64,000 nucleotides of DNA from positions 62,001 to 126,000 of the forward strand of contig NZ_BBRL01000006.1 in assembly GCF_002090135.1 (NCBI RefSeq), written 5' to 3'. The position numbers and the translations under genes are program-made. Position 1 is the stretch's first letter. The number at the start of each line of letters is the position of its first letter. The notes below the pieces were generated by a model. The model did no database searches. It saw nothing but the letters and a program-made list of their open reading frames with translations, and was not told the DNA's origin. This document shows, piece by piece, positions 43,656-52,237 of this stretch. Source of the DNA: Demequina sp. NBRC 110055 (GTDB taxonomy: Bacteria; Actinomycetota; Actinomycetes; Actinomycetales; Demequinaceae).

Positions 43656-43699
43656 AACGGCGAGCGTTGCCAGGATAATCCCTGGCAACACTCGCCGTT
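43656..43699 (-). terminator. Long hairpin after the acyl-CoA dehydrogenase gene
   Basis: AACGGCGAG-c-GTTGCCAGG (43656-43674) pairs with CCTGGCAAC-a-CTCGCCGTT (43681-43699) around ATAATC: eighteen pairs and one mismatch. It begins 32 nt after the minus-strand acyl-CoA dehydrogenase stop codon, and lies upstream of the MFS gene, so it should isolate the two units. Confidence 0.7.
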
Positions 43700-43730
43700 T
43701 CTGACCCCTAGTCGGAGATCTGGGGCGACT

Positions 43731-45680
43731 TCAGTCGCGCACGATCGCCGCCCCCAGCCACGCCTGGGGAATGCCCATGCCCTCCACGAGCGCGAGCGTG
43801 TGTGGGCGCAGGCGGCGACAGAGGTCGTCGACCTGCGACCCGATGGCCTTGGAGCGCGCCGAGCTGATGCGGTTGTGCTCGAGGAACCACGCCCGCTGCT
43901 CGTGGATGGACGTCAACGCGAAGAGGCTGCACAGGTCGTCGAGAACGCTGCGCGCTTCGCGATCCTCGCACGCGTCGATCGCGTCGACGAAGGCCTGCAG
44001 CACGAGCCGCTCCAGGTGGGCGCGCGCCACGAACTGCACGTGCTCGCCGAGCGCGTTGAAGGCCTCGAACGAGTCGCCGTGGTCCTTGGCGGCCGCGCGC
44101 ATGCGGCGTGCGAGCGACTCCAGGGAGTGACGCGCTCGCTCCTCGAACATCAGCGCGTGCCAGCGGCGGTCGGTCAGGGTGGTCTCCTCGGGCTTACGCC
44201 GCACGGCATCGGCCAGGCGCTCAAGGACGAGGTTCGCCGAGGTGGCCTCGACGAACTGCTCCCCCGCCACACGCGCCGTGGCCTGCACCACCCCGGTGCG
44301 GTCGAGCTCTCCCCATTCGCGTCGGAAGTCGGTCAGCAGCGCCTTCGTCACCGACTGAAGCAGCACGGTGTTGTCGCCCTCGAAGGTCGCGAAGATGTCG
44401 ACGTCGCGGCGCATCTCCACCAGCTGGTTCTCGCTGAGATATCCCGCGCCGCCGCACGCCTCGCGCGCCTCCTGCACCGCATCGTTCGCAAACCACGTCG
44501 TGATGGCCTTGAGCCCGGCGGCGCGGGTCTCGAGGTCGCGCTGCTCGGCTTCGGTGGACTCCTCTGGCCCCTGGACGTGCACGAGGGCCTCGATCAGCTC
44601 GTTCTGCGCGAATCCCAGGCCGTAGGCCCGCGCGATGCGGGGCAGGATGCGCTTCTGGTGCACCAGGTAGTCCATGAGCAACACGCCACCCTGGCGCCCC
44701 GCGGCGGGGAACTGTCGGCGCGTGAGGCCGTAGCGGGCCGCGATCGACAGCGCCCTGCGCGCCGTGATGCCGGCACCGCCGCCGACGCACACGCGGCCGC
44801 GCACCAGCGTCCCGAGCATGGTGAAGAAACGCCGGTTCGGGTTGTCGATGGGCGACGCATAGGTGCCGTCGTCCGTGACTCCTCCGTAGCGGTTGAGCAG
44901 CATACGTCGCGGCACGCGCACATGGTCGAACCGGATGGTGCCGTTGTCGACTCCCAACAGGCCGCCCTTGTGCCCCTGGTCGCCCGTGGTGACCCCGGGA
45001 AGATCACGCCCGTCGTCGTCGCGCAGCGGCACCAACACCACGTGGACGCCGTGACACTTGCCGCCCACCCACAACTGGCCGAACACGGCGGCCATCGTGC
45101 CGTCCTTCGCGGCGTTGCCGATGTAGGCCTTGGTGGCGCCAGGCGTGGCCGAGTGCACCTCGATCTCGTCGCTGTCCGGCACGTACGTGAGCGTGGTCTC
45201 GAGGCTTTGCACATCGGAGCCGTGGCCCAGCTCCGTCATCGCGAACCCGCCGAGCAGGCTGAGATCGGTGATACCCGGGAGGAAGGTCTCGTGGTGCCAT
45301 TGAGTCCCCAGGTTCGTCACGGCGCCGCCGAACAGTCCGAACTGGACGCCGGACTTGATGGTGACGGACAGGTCGCCGTGCGCGAGCATCTCGAAGGCCA
45401 TCACGGCGGTGAGCGGGTCCGACACAGAGTTCTTGCCGTCGGGTACGCCCGCGTGACCGAACCCGTGCTCCTCGAGTTCGCGGAGCCGGCCGAGGGTCCA
45501 CTCGCGCGACTGGGCGACGTCGAGCTCGGGGTCGCGCAGCATGTCGTCAGCGGGGAAGGTCGCGCGTCCGACAGCGCGCTCGCTCGCGTACGGCCCGTCG
45601 AGCACGCGGCGCAGGTTCGAGCCGAGTGCGGTGAGGCTTTCGTGATGGACGGGCGAGGCCGTCTGGTCGGTCAACGTCAT
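43731..45680 (-). CDS. Acyl-CoA dehydrogenase / acyl-CoA oxidase-family protein
   Basis: 649 residues, longer than normal acyl-CoA dehydrogenases (about 380-400) and close to peroxisomal acyl-CoA oxidases. GGFAMTELGHGSDVQSLETT, GGAGITARRALSIAARY and ACGGAGYLSENQLVEMRRDVDIFATFEGDNTVLLQ (about 415-445) are present, with the last near the catalytic Glu. It carries out the first oxidation step of beta-oxidation on an unknown acyl-CoA. CCAGGAGGATCG precedes the ATG. Next to a TetR gene and divergent from a lipid operon. Confidence 0.87.
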   Translation of the reverse strand: MTLTDQTASPVHHESLTALGSNLRRVLDGPYASERAVGRATFPADDMLRDPELDVAQSREWTLGRLRELEEHGFGHAGVPDGKNSVSDPLTAVMAFEMLAHGDLSVTIKSGVQFGLFGGAVTNLGTQWHHETFLPGITDLSLLGGFAMTELGHGSDVQSLETTLTYVPDSDEIEVHSATPGATKAYIGNAAKDGTMAAVFGQLWVGGKCHGVHVVLVPLRDDDGRDLPGVTTGDQGHKGGLLGVDNGTIRFDHVRVPRRMLLNRYGGVTDDGTYASPIDNPNRRFFTMLGTLVRGRVCVGGGAGITARRALSIAARYGLTRRQFPAAGRQGGVLLMDYLVHQKRILPRIARAYGLGFAQNELIEALVHVQGPEESTEAEQRDLETRAAGLKAITTWFANDAVQEAREACGGAGYLSENQLVEMRRDVDIFATFEGDNTVLLQSVTKALLTDFRREWGELDRTGVVQATARVAGEQFVEATSANLVLERLADAVRRKPEETTLTDRRWHALMFEERARHSLESLARRMRAAAKDHGDSFEAFNALGEHVQFVARAHLERLVLQAFVDAIDACEDREARSVLDDLCSLFALTSIHEQRAWFLEHNRISSARSKAIGSQVDDLCRRLRPHTLALVEGMGIPQAWLGAAIVRD

Positions 45681-45708
45681 TGTCGATCCTCCTGGGGTGT
45701 GGCGGGTA

Positions 45709-46380
45709 TCAGGTCACGGGGTTGCTTGTGGCGAGGGCCGATGCCGTCACTGGCTCGGCCTGCGAGGTATGGGTGGCCGCGGCAAAAGCGGGGGCGAAGA
45801 GCGCGCCGACGCGGTCGACCACGGCGCGGCGAGGCTCGCGGTCGGGGTCGTCCATCCAGCGATCGGCGACCGCCTGGATGAAGCCGACGAGGCCGTGTGC
45901 CCAGGTCTGGGACGTGGCGGCCGCGATGCCCTGGTCGCCGGCCCGCGCGACGATCACGGCGGCCACGGATGACGCGATGACGATCGGCACGCGGCCCGCG
46001 GGGTCGACCGCGCCTGCTCCCCCAGCGCCGTTCATCACGAAGCGGTAGATGTCGGGATCGCGCTCCACGAGGGCCAGGTAGCCGTCGGTGAGTGTCGTGG
46101 TCAGCTGCGCAAGATCGCGCGCCTGGGACATGTCGAGTGCCGCGGTGAGATCGGCGCGAATGTACGCGTGGACCGAGTCGACGACGTCGGCGTAGAGACC
46201 GGCGCGGCCCCCGAAGTGGCGGTACAGCACCGTCTTGGACGTGCCCGCCCGTGCCGCGATGTCCTCGAGGCTGACCCCGGGGCCGTGGACGCGGATGGCG
46301 CGCAACGCATGCGAGACGAGCTCGCGCTTCCTGTCGACGCGATGCTGATCCCAGCGGGCGTCCCTGCCATCGGTGGCCAT
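45709..46380 (-). CDS. TetR-family regulator of the fatty-acid cluster
   Basis: 223 residues. The DNA-binding helix-turn-helix is at about 25-70: LRAIRVHGPGVSLEDIAARAGTSKTVLYRHFGGRAGLYADVV. The ligand-binding domain (about 85-215) has VERDPDIYRFVMNGAGG. It lies between the acyl-CoA dehydrogenase gene (28 bp downstream, same strand) and the divergent thiolase operon, which fits a FadR-like repressor sensing acyl-CoA; the ligand is inferred. TATGGT lies 6 nt before ATG 46380. Confidence 0.85.
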   Translation of the reverse strand: MATDGRDARWDQHRVDRKRELVSHALRAIRVHGPGVSLEDIAARAGTSKTVLYRHFGGRAGLYADVVDSVHAYIRADLTAALDMSQARDLAQLTTTLTDGYLALVERDPDIYRFVMNGAGGAGAVDPAGRVPIVIASSVAAVIVARAGDQGIAAATSQTWAHGLVGFIQAVADRWMDDPDREPRRAVVDRVGALFAPAFAAATHTSQAEPVTASALATSNPVT

Positions 46381-46386
46381 GCCGCC

Positions 46387-46392
46387 ACCATA
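46387..46392 (-). promoter_or_regulatory. -10 element TATGGT of the TetR gene
   Basis: TATGGT, 6 nt before ATG 46380. Immediately upstream TACT-gcg-AGTA (about 46399-46409) is a small palindrome that could be its operator. Confidence 0.5.
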
Positions 46393-46471
46393 CCCGGTAC
46401 TGCGAGTATCTGCTACCTTGGGTATCACGTACATCGGCACTGCCGAGTTCCCGCCAATGATGGAGGCACGT

Positions 46472-47740
46472 GTGACCCACAACGCTGTGGTGCTCGGGGG
46501 CAACAGGATCCCCTTCGCGAAGGCCGGCGGCCCCTACGCCGAGGCCTCGAACCATGACCTACTGACGGCAGCCCTCGACGGGCTCGTGGCCCGCTTCGGG
46601 CTCGCCGGCGAACGCCTGGGCGAGGTCGCCGGAGGCGCCGTACTCAAGCACCCGAAGGACTTCAACCTCACCCGGGAGGTCGTGCTGAGTTCGGCGCTGT
46701 CCCCCTCCACCCCCGCCTGCGACCTCCAGCAGGCCTGCGGCACGGGTCTCGAGACCGTCGTCTACATCGCGAACAAGATCGCGCTAGGACAGATCGATGT
46801 GGGCATCGGCGCCGGCGTCGACTCGGCGTCGGACGCCCCCATCACCGTGAGCGACGGTCTCAAGCGGGCCCTCCTCAAGGCCAACCGGGCCCGCTCGGCG
46901 GGCGCACGCGTCAAGGCGCTCGCGGGCATCCGCCCCCGCCACCTCGCTCCGCAAGCGCCCGGAGTCGCCGAGCCGCGCACGGGGCTGTCGATGGGCGAGC
47001 ACCAGGCGCTCACCACCGCACGCTGGGGCATCGGCCGCGCCGAACAGGACGAGCTTGCCGCCGCGAGCCACCACCACCTCGCCCAGGCCTGGAAGGACGG
47101 CTTCTTCGACGACCTCGTCACGCCGTATCTGGGGGTCGCCGCCGACGCGATTATGCGGCCCGACACCACCGTCGAGAAGCTCGGGGCGCTCAAGCCCGTC
47201 TTCGGCGGCCCCGAGGGCACCATGACCGCCGGCAACTCCACGGCGCTGTCCGACGGCGCCGCGACGGCGCTCATCGTGAGCGAGGAGTGGGCCGCGGCGC
47301 GGGGCCTGACCCCGTTGGCCCGGATCGTCGACGCCGAAGTCGCCGCCGTCGACCACCCTGGCGGCGCCGACCTGCTGCTGGGGCCGGTGGCGGCCACCGG
47401 ACGCATGCTCGCCCGGCGTGGCCTGACCCTGGACGACGTCGCCCTCGTCGAGATCCACGAGGCGTTCGCGTCCACCGTGCTCGCCACCCTCAAGGCGTGG
47501 GAGGACGCCGAGTACTGCCGCTCCGTGGGACTCGACTCCCCCATCGGCTCGCTCGACCGCTCGCGCCTCAACGTCACCGGCTCGTCGCTCGCCGCGGGCC
47601 ACCCGTTCGCGGCCACGGGCGCGCGGCTCGTGCCCACGCTCGCAAAGCTGCTGCACGAGCGCGGGCCCGGCACCAAGGGACTCATCTCCATGTGCGCCGC
47701 CGGCGGGCAGGGCGTCGTCGCGATTCTGGAGGCGGTGTGA
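46472..47740 (+). CDS. fadA: Acetyl-CoA C-acyltransferase (thiolase)
   Basis: 422 residues. Nucleophile Cys in DLQQACGTGLE (about 89), then VEIHEAFAS (about 329), NVTGSSLAAGHPFAATGAR (about 376) and SMCAAGGQG with the second Cys (about 408): all four thiolase active-site motifs. The form matches degradative FadI/FadA-type thiolases. GTG 46472 is chosen since GGAGG lies 5 nt before it. It begins a translationally coupled lipid operon (thiolase, FabG4-like, MaoC, thioesterase), which corresponds to M. tuberculosis fadA2-fabG4-htdX. Confidence 0.9.
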   Translation: MTHNAVVLGGNRIPFAKAGGPYAEASNHDLLTAALDGLVARFGLAGERLGEVAGGAVLKHPKDFNLTREVVLSSALSPSTPACDLQQACGTGLETVVYIANKIALGQIDVGIGAGVDSASDAPITVSDGLKRALLKANRARSAGARVKALAGIRPRHLAPQAPGVAEPRTGLSMGEHQALTTARWGIGRAEQDELAAASHHHLAQAWKDGFFDDLVTPYLGVAADAIMRPDTTVEKLGALKPVFGGPEGTMTAGNSTALSDGAATALIVSEEWAAARGLTPLARIVDAEVAAVDHPGGADLLLGPVAATGRMLARRGLTLDDVALVEIHEAFASTVLATLKAWEDAEYCRSVGLDSPIGSLDRSRLNVTGSSLAAGHPFAATGARLVPTLAKLLHERGPGTKGLISMCAAGGQGVVAILEAV

Positions 47741-49086
47741 TGAGCGCGCTCGAGAAGGCCTTCACGTCCAAGCCGGGCAAGGCCATCGCCGCCAAGGCGG
47801 GGCTCAAGGAGCCACCGCGCCTTGCCCGCGGCCGCACCTGGCCCGAAGGTGCCATCGTGCTCGCCGAGATCGGCGAGTCGACGCTCGCCCGGGAGACGCT
47901 CGCACTGCTGGGACGCTCGGTCGAATCCCCCATCGTGGACGACGGCCAGGAGCCGGCGCCCGGCTACGGCAGCCGCATCGGCGCGCTCGTGGTCGACGCC
48001 ACGGGCGTGACCACCATCGACCAGCTCGAGCAGCTGCGCGCGGTGCTCCGTCCCGCGGTGCGAGGATTGGCGAAGTCGGGGCGCATCGTCACCCTTGCCC
48101 GACCCGCCGAGGGCGACTGGGAGCAACGGTCCGTCGCACGCGCCCTGGACGGCATTAACCGCACCGTGGCCAAGGAACTGCGCGGCGGCGCGACCGCCAC
48201 GCTGGTGCGCGTCACCCCCGACACCGTCGCCGGCGACCTCGTGTCGACCCTCGGCTTTGTGCTGCAGGGCCGCTCGGCGTTCGTCGATGGCCAGGCCTGG
48301 TCCGTGGGCCACACTGACTCCCCGGCGACCGCACTGGACGACCGGCCGCTCGACGGGAAGGTGGTCGTGGTCACGGGCGCCGCCCGCGGCATCGGCGCCG
48401 CCATCGCTCGCACCCTTGCACGGGACGGGGCGCACATCATCGCGGTCGACATCCCCGCCGCGGGTGAGTCTCTCGCGGCGGTGGCCAACGAGGTGGGCGG
48501 CTCCGCCCTCCAGCTCGACATCACCGCGGCCGATGCGGGCCGCCGCATTGCCGAGCACGCCGCCCGCGCCGGTGGCATCTACGCAGTGGTGCACAACGCC
48601 GGCATCACGCGCGACAAGATGCTCGTCAACACCGACGCCGCACGTTGGGCCTCCGTCCTCGACGTCAATCTCGCCGCCCAGATACGGATCAACGACATCC
48701 TGCTCGACCCCGCGACCGACGGCGGCCTGGTGGACGGCGGGCGACTCGTCGGGATCGCCTCTACCTCGGGACTCGCCGGCAACAAGGGCCAGACCAATTA
48801 CGCGGCCTCCAAGGCGGGCGTTGCCGGGCTCGTCGAGGCGATGGCGCCCGACCTCGCCGAACGCCTCATCACCGTCAATGCGGTCGCGCCGGGCTTCATC
48901 GAGACCGAGATGACGGGAAGGATCCCCTTCGTCCAGCGCGAGATCTTCCGCCGCTCCAACTCGCTCAGTCAGGGTGGCCGGCCCGTCGACGTCGCCGAGA
49001 CCATCGGCTACCTGCTCGACCCCGCGTCGAAGGCCGTGACAGGCCAGGTCATTCGCGTGTGCGGGCAGAACCTCGTGGGTGCCTGA
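47740..49086 (+). CDS. FabG4-like 3-oxoacyl-ACP/CoA reductase
   Basis: 448 residues, the size of the long FabG4 type (about 450), not the 250-residue FabG. An N-terminal half with no cofactor motif (about 1-200) precedes the SDR half: VVVVTGAARGIGAAIARTLA (about 208-225), VVHNAGITRD, YAASKAGVAG (about 353) and FIETEMTGRIP. Reduces 3-oxoacyl-CoA or -ACP with NADH (as in Mtb FabG4). TGATG overlap with the thiolase stop codon and with the MaoC start, so all are coupled. Confidence 0.88.
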   Translation: MSALEKAFTSKPGKAIAAKAGLKEPPRLARGRTWPEGAIVLAEIGESTLARETLALLGRSVESPIVDDGQEPAPGYGSRIGALVVDATGVTTIDQLEQLRAVLRPAVRGLAKSGRIVTLARPAEGDWEQRSVARALDGINRTVAKELRGGATATLVRVTPDTVAGDLVSTLGFVLQGRSAFVDGQAWSVGHTDSPATALDDRPLDGKVVVVTGAARGIGAAIARTLARDGAHIIAVDIPAAGESLAAVANEVGGSALQLDITAADAGRRIAEHAARAGGIYAVVHNAGITRDKMLVNTDAARWASVLDVNLAAQIRINDILLDPATDGGLVDGGRLVGIASTSGLAGNKGQTNYAASKAGVAGLVEAMAPDLAERLITVNAVAPGFIETEMTGRIPFVQREIFRRSNSLSQGGRPVDVAETIGYLLDPASKAVTGQVIRVCGQNLVGA

Positions 49087-49934
49087 TGACCGCCGTCGTC
49101 ACCCTTGACTCGCCACCTGGCATGGGACGCAGTGTCGCCCGGGCACTCCTGCCCAGCCGGGCGTCGGTGGCGCGTGTGCCCGAGCACGTGGTGCGGCTCG
49201 CGGGCGTGATCCAGGACCGTGCCCGGCTCGCCGACTACTCACGAGTCACCGGCTTGACCCTGCGCGACACGGTCCCGCCCACCTGGATCCACGTCCTGGC
49301 GTTCCCGCTGCACGTGCATCTCCTGAGTGACGCGCACGCCACGGTGCGACTCGTCGGCGCCGTCCATGTCAGCAACACCATGCGCCTTCAGCGTCCCGTG
49401 AGCGCGGACGAGGCGCTCGACCTGGCGGTCCATGCCACCACTCCCCGTGCCCACCGTCGCGGCGCCCTAGTGGACCTGGTCGCGCGCGCGGAGGTCGGTG
49501 GGGACGTGGTCTGGCAGGGCACGAGCACCTACCTGGCCACCGGGATGCGCGCAGAGGGCACCCCGCAGGACGCTCCCCACGAGCCCTTCGAGCCACGCGC
49601 GCTGCAGGGCCGGTGGCGGCTGTCGTCCACCCTGGGACGCGACTACCGGCGGGTGTCGGGCGATCCCAATCCCATCCACACGTCCCGGGTCGCCGCCAAG
49701 GCGTTCGGCTTCGCCAGGCCGATCATTCACGGCATGTGGACGCATGCACGCGCACTCGCGGCGCTCGAACAACGGTTGCCGTCGACGTATGGAGTCGAGG
49801 TGGACTTCGCCAAGCCCATCCTGCTGCCCGGCACGGTGGGATTCCGCGCGGCCGATGCCCCCGGCGGCTGGGACGCCGACGTCACCACCCCCGACGGCGC
49901 CAAGCCACACCTGAGGATGCGGGTGCGGCCGTGA
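49086..49934 (+). CDS. MaoC-like (R)-specific enoyl-CoA hydratase (HtdX-like)
   Basis: 282 residues, a double hot-dog as in HtdX. The hydratase motif is DYRRVSGDPNPIHTSRVAAKAFGFARPIIHGMW (about 186-218) with the catalytic Asp and His. The first half is the cofactor-free hot-dog. Hydrates (R)-3-hydroxyacyl-CoA/enoyl-CoA. Same position and size as Rv0241c next to FabG4 in mycobacteria. Overlaps the previous stop by one base and the thioesterase start by GTGA. Confidence 0.87.
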   Translation: MTAVVTLDSPPGMGRSVARALLPSRASVARVPEHVVRLAGVIQDRARLADYSRVTGLTLRDTVPPTWIHVLAFPLHVHLLSDAHATVRLVGAVHVSNTMRLQRPVSADEALDLAVHATTPRAHRRGALVDLVARAEVGGDVVWQGTSTYLATGMRAEGTPQDAPHEPFEPRALQGRWRLSSTLGRDYRRVSGDPNPIHTSRVAAKAFGFARPIIHGMWTHARALAALEQRLPSTYGVEVDFAKPILLPGTVGFRAADAPGGWDADVTTPDGAKPHLRMRVRP

Positions 49935-50470
49935 ACCTCTGGTGGCGGCTGTTGTGGCTCAGGCTGCGCCTGAAGCGATCCCCTCGTCGCGGCGCGTCGG
50001 CCTCGCTGTGGGACGAGTCGGTCACGTCCTTCCGCGTGGCCCCCACCGACCTCGACGTTCTCGGCCACATGAACAACGGCCGCTATCTCACCCTCATGGA
50101 TCTGGGCCGGCTCGACCTCATGGTGCGCTCGGGGTTCTGGGCCGACCTCAAGCGGCGCGGGTGGTTCCCGGTCGTCGCGGGCCAGACCATCACGTTTCGC
50201 AAGGAGCTGAGGCTGGGCGCCCGCTTCGACCTCCACACCCGCATCGTCGGCCTCGACGAGCGCTGGGGCTACCTCGAACAGCGCTTCATGGTCGGTGACA
50301 CCGTGCACGCCCATGCGCTGGTGCGCACCCGTTTTCTGCGTCGCACCGGCGGCAGCGTCGACCACGACGAGCTGGAGGCCGCCGTGGGCGGGCTCCCGCC
50401 CCATCTGCGTGTCGACGACTGGATGCGCGAGTGGACGGCCCATACTCGCGTACCCTCATCCCACACCTGA
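49931..50470 (+). CDS. Acyl-CoA thioesterase, 4HBT-like hot-dog
   Basis: 179 residues. The N-terminus is a basic Trp-rich stretch (NLWWRLLWLRLRLK) that may touch the membrane. The thioesterase core begins SFRVAPTDLDVLGHMNNGRYLTLMDLGRLDLM (about 34-65), the signature of 4-hydroxybenzoyl-CoA thioesterase-like enzymes with an active-site Asp. It would release free acid or coenzyme A from the pathway's product. GTG 49931 overlaps the MaoC stop codon. Confidence 0.82.
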   Translation: MNLWWRLLWLRLRLKRSPRRGASASLWDESVTSFRVAPTDLDVLGHMNNGRYLTLMDLGRLDLMVRSGFWADLKRRGWFPVVAGQTITFRKELRLGARFDLHTRIVGLDERWGYLEQRFMVGDTVHAHALVRTRFLRRTGGSVDHDELEAAVGGLPPHLRVDDWMREWTAHTRVPSSHT

Positions 50471-50503
50471 GACAGTCCCCCATCGACATCAATGGAGATG
50501 CAG

Positions 50504-52234
50504 ATGCCTACCCCCGCCCCCGTCCCCGCCGACATCGACCCCGTGGGTGACGCCACCCGGCCCTGGTTCGCGCACTACCCGCCCGGTGTCGAGCCCCGCA
50601 TTCATGCGCCCGCGGAGCGCTCCCTCGGCGAGCTCGCGCGCTCGGCCGCGCAGCAGTTCGGCGAGCGCACCGCGTTTTCCAACCTCGGCGGCACCCTGTC
50701 GTTCCGCGAGGTGGACGACATTGCGACGCGCATCGCCTCGTACCTGCAAAACGAGCTGGGGCTCGTCAAGGGCGACCGCATCGTCGTGCAGATGCCGAAC
50801 CTGCTCCAGTACCCGGTGGTGCTCTACGGCGCCCTCCGTGCCGGGCTCATCGTCGTCAACGCGAATCCTCTCTACACGACCTCCGAACTCGCGGCCGTCG
50901 TCAAGGACGCCGAGCCCCGCGCCATGATCGTGCTGGCCAACTTCGCCGACAAGGCCGCGCAGGTCATCGCGGACTCGACCATCGAGCACATCATCGTTAC
51001 GCAAGCGGGCGACATGCTCAGCCAGCCCAAGCGCACCATCGTGAACCTCGTCGCGAAGCACGTCAAGAAGATGGTGCCGGCCTACTCGCTGCCGCAGGCG
51101 GTGCCGTTCCGCGCCCTCCTTTCCGGTGACCCTGCCCGCTTTGCCGACCCGGGCATCGGCCCCGAGGACCTCGCGTTCTTGCAGTACACGGGCGGCACCA
51201 CCGGCGGCACCAAGGCCGCGATGCTCACCCACTGGAACCTGCTGGCCAACCAGGAGCAGTTCATCGGCCAGATGCGCGCGGTGCTCGACTCCGACTCGAC
51301 GGTCATCGCGGCGCTGCCGCTGTATCACGTGTTCGCGCTGACGGTGAATTGCATCGGTTTCTTCCGCCTGGGCGGCCACAACGTGCTCATCACGAACCCC
51401 CGCGATATCCCTGCCTTCGTGAAGACCATCGACCAGTCCCGTCCACACGCGCTGGTGCTCGTGTCGACGCTTGCGGGCGCGCTACTCGAGAACCCCGAGT
51501 TCGCCAAGGCCGACCTGTCGCGCCTGCGCATTTCGGTGGCCGGCGGCATGGCGCTACGCTCCGCCGTCGCCCGCACGTGGCACGAGGTCACCGGCACCCA
51601 CATGGTCGAGGGCTACGGGCTCACCGAAGCCTCTCCCGTCGTCTCGGTCAACCCCACGCACCTGCCGCCTCGCATCGGCACCATCGGCGTGCCGCTGTCC
51701 TCGACCGATGTCCGGATTCTCACCGAGGACGGCGAGGAGGCGGCGCTCGGGGAGCCCGGTGAGCTCGCGGTGCGCGGGCCCCAGGTGATGAAGGGGTACT
51801 GGCGCAACGAGTCCGAATCCGCCGCCGTGCTCACCGACGACGGCTGGCTGCTGACCGGAGACATCGCGACGCGCGACGAGACCGGCTACTTCTCGATCGT
51901 CGACCGCAAGAAAGAGATCATCGTCGTCTCCGGCTTCAACGTGTATCCGGGCGATATCGAGGACGCCGCCATGCTGCACCCCAAGGTCCTCGAGGCGGGC
52001 GCGATTCCGGTAGCGGACGAGCACGCGGGCGAGGTACCCAAGCTCTTCGTGGTGCGACGCGACCCGTCACTGACCGAACAGGAACTGGCGGTCTTCCTGC
52101 GCGAACGCCTCACCGGTTACAAGCGCCCGCGCCACATCGAGTTCCTCGACGAGCTTCCCAAGACCAACGTCGGGAAGGTGCTGCGCCGCGCTCTGCGGGA
52201 ACGCGAGGAGGGGCACGCGACGCTGGGCGGCTAA
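50504..52234 (+). CDS. fadD: Long-chain acyl-CoA synthetase
   Basis: 576 residues. AMP-binding motifs in order: YTGGTTGGTKAAM (about 228-240), GYGLTEASPVVS (about 370), TGDIATRDETGYFSIVDRKKEIIVVSGFNVYP (about 450-481) and a C-terminal NVGKVLRR with the catalytic Lys (about 553). Activates fatty acids with ATP for the adjacent thiolase/FabG4/MaoC enzymes. ATG 50504 has GGAG 6 nt upstream; an in-frame ATG lies at 50492. The stop codon is 3 nt from the convergent GGDEF gene. Confidence 0.9.
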   Translation: MPTPAPVPADIDPVGDATRPWFAHYPPGVEPRIHAPAERSLGELARSAAQQFGERTAFSNLGGTLSFREVDDIATRIASYLQNELGLVKGDRIVVQMPNLLQYPVVLYGALRAGLIVVNANPLYTTSELAAVVKDAEPRAMIVLANFADKAAQVIADSTIEHIIVTQAGDMLSQPKRTIVNLVAKHVKKMVPAYSLPQAVPFRALLSGDPARFADPGIGPEDLAFLQYTGGTTGGTKAAMLTHWNLLANQEQFIGQMRAVLDSDSTVIAALPLYHVFALTVNCIGFFRLGGHNVLITNPRDIPAFVKTIDQSRPHALVLVSTLAGALLENPEFAKADLSRLRISVAGGMALRSAVARTWHEVTGTHMVEGYGLTEASPVVSVNPTHLPPRIGTIGVPLSSTDVRILTEDGEEAALGEPGELAVRGPQVMKGYWRNESESAAVLTDDGWLLTGDIATRDETGYFSIVDRKKEIIVVSGFNVYPGDIEDAAMLHPKVLEAGAIPVADEHAGEVPKLFVVRRDPSLTEQELAVFLRERLTGYKRPRHIEFLDELPKTNVGKVLRRALREREEGHATLGG

Positions 52235-52237
52235 ACG

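Noticed and set aside
42576..45881. An 1101-codon open frame on the plus strand across the MFS and acyl-CoA dehydrogenase genes
   Set aside because: Shadow of two minus-strand genes with clear motifs; repetitive Gly/Arg/His product.
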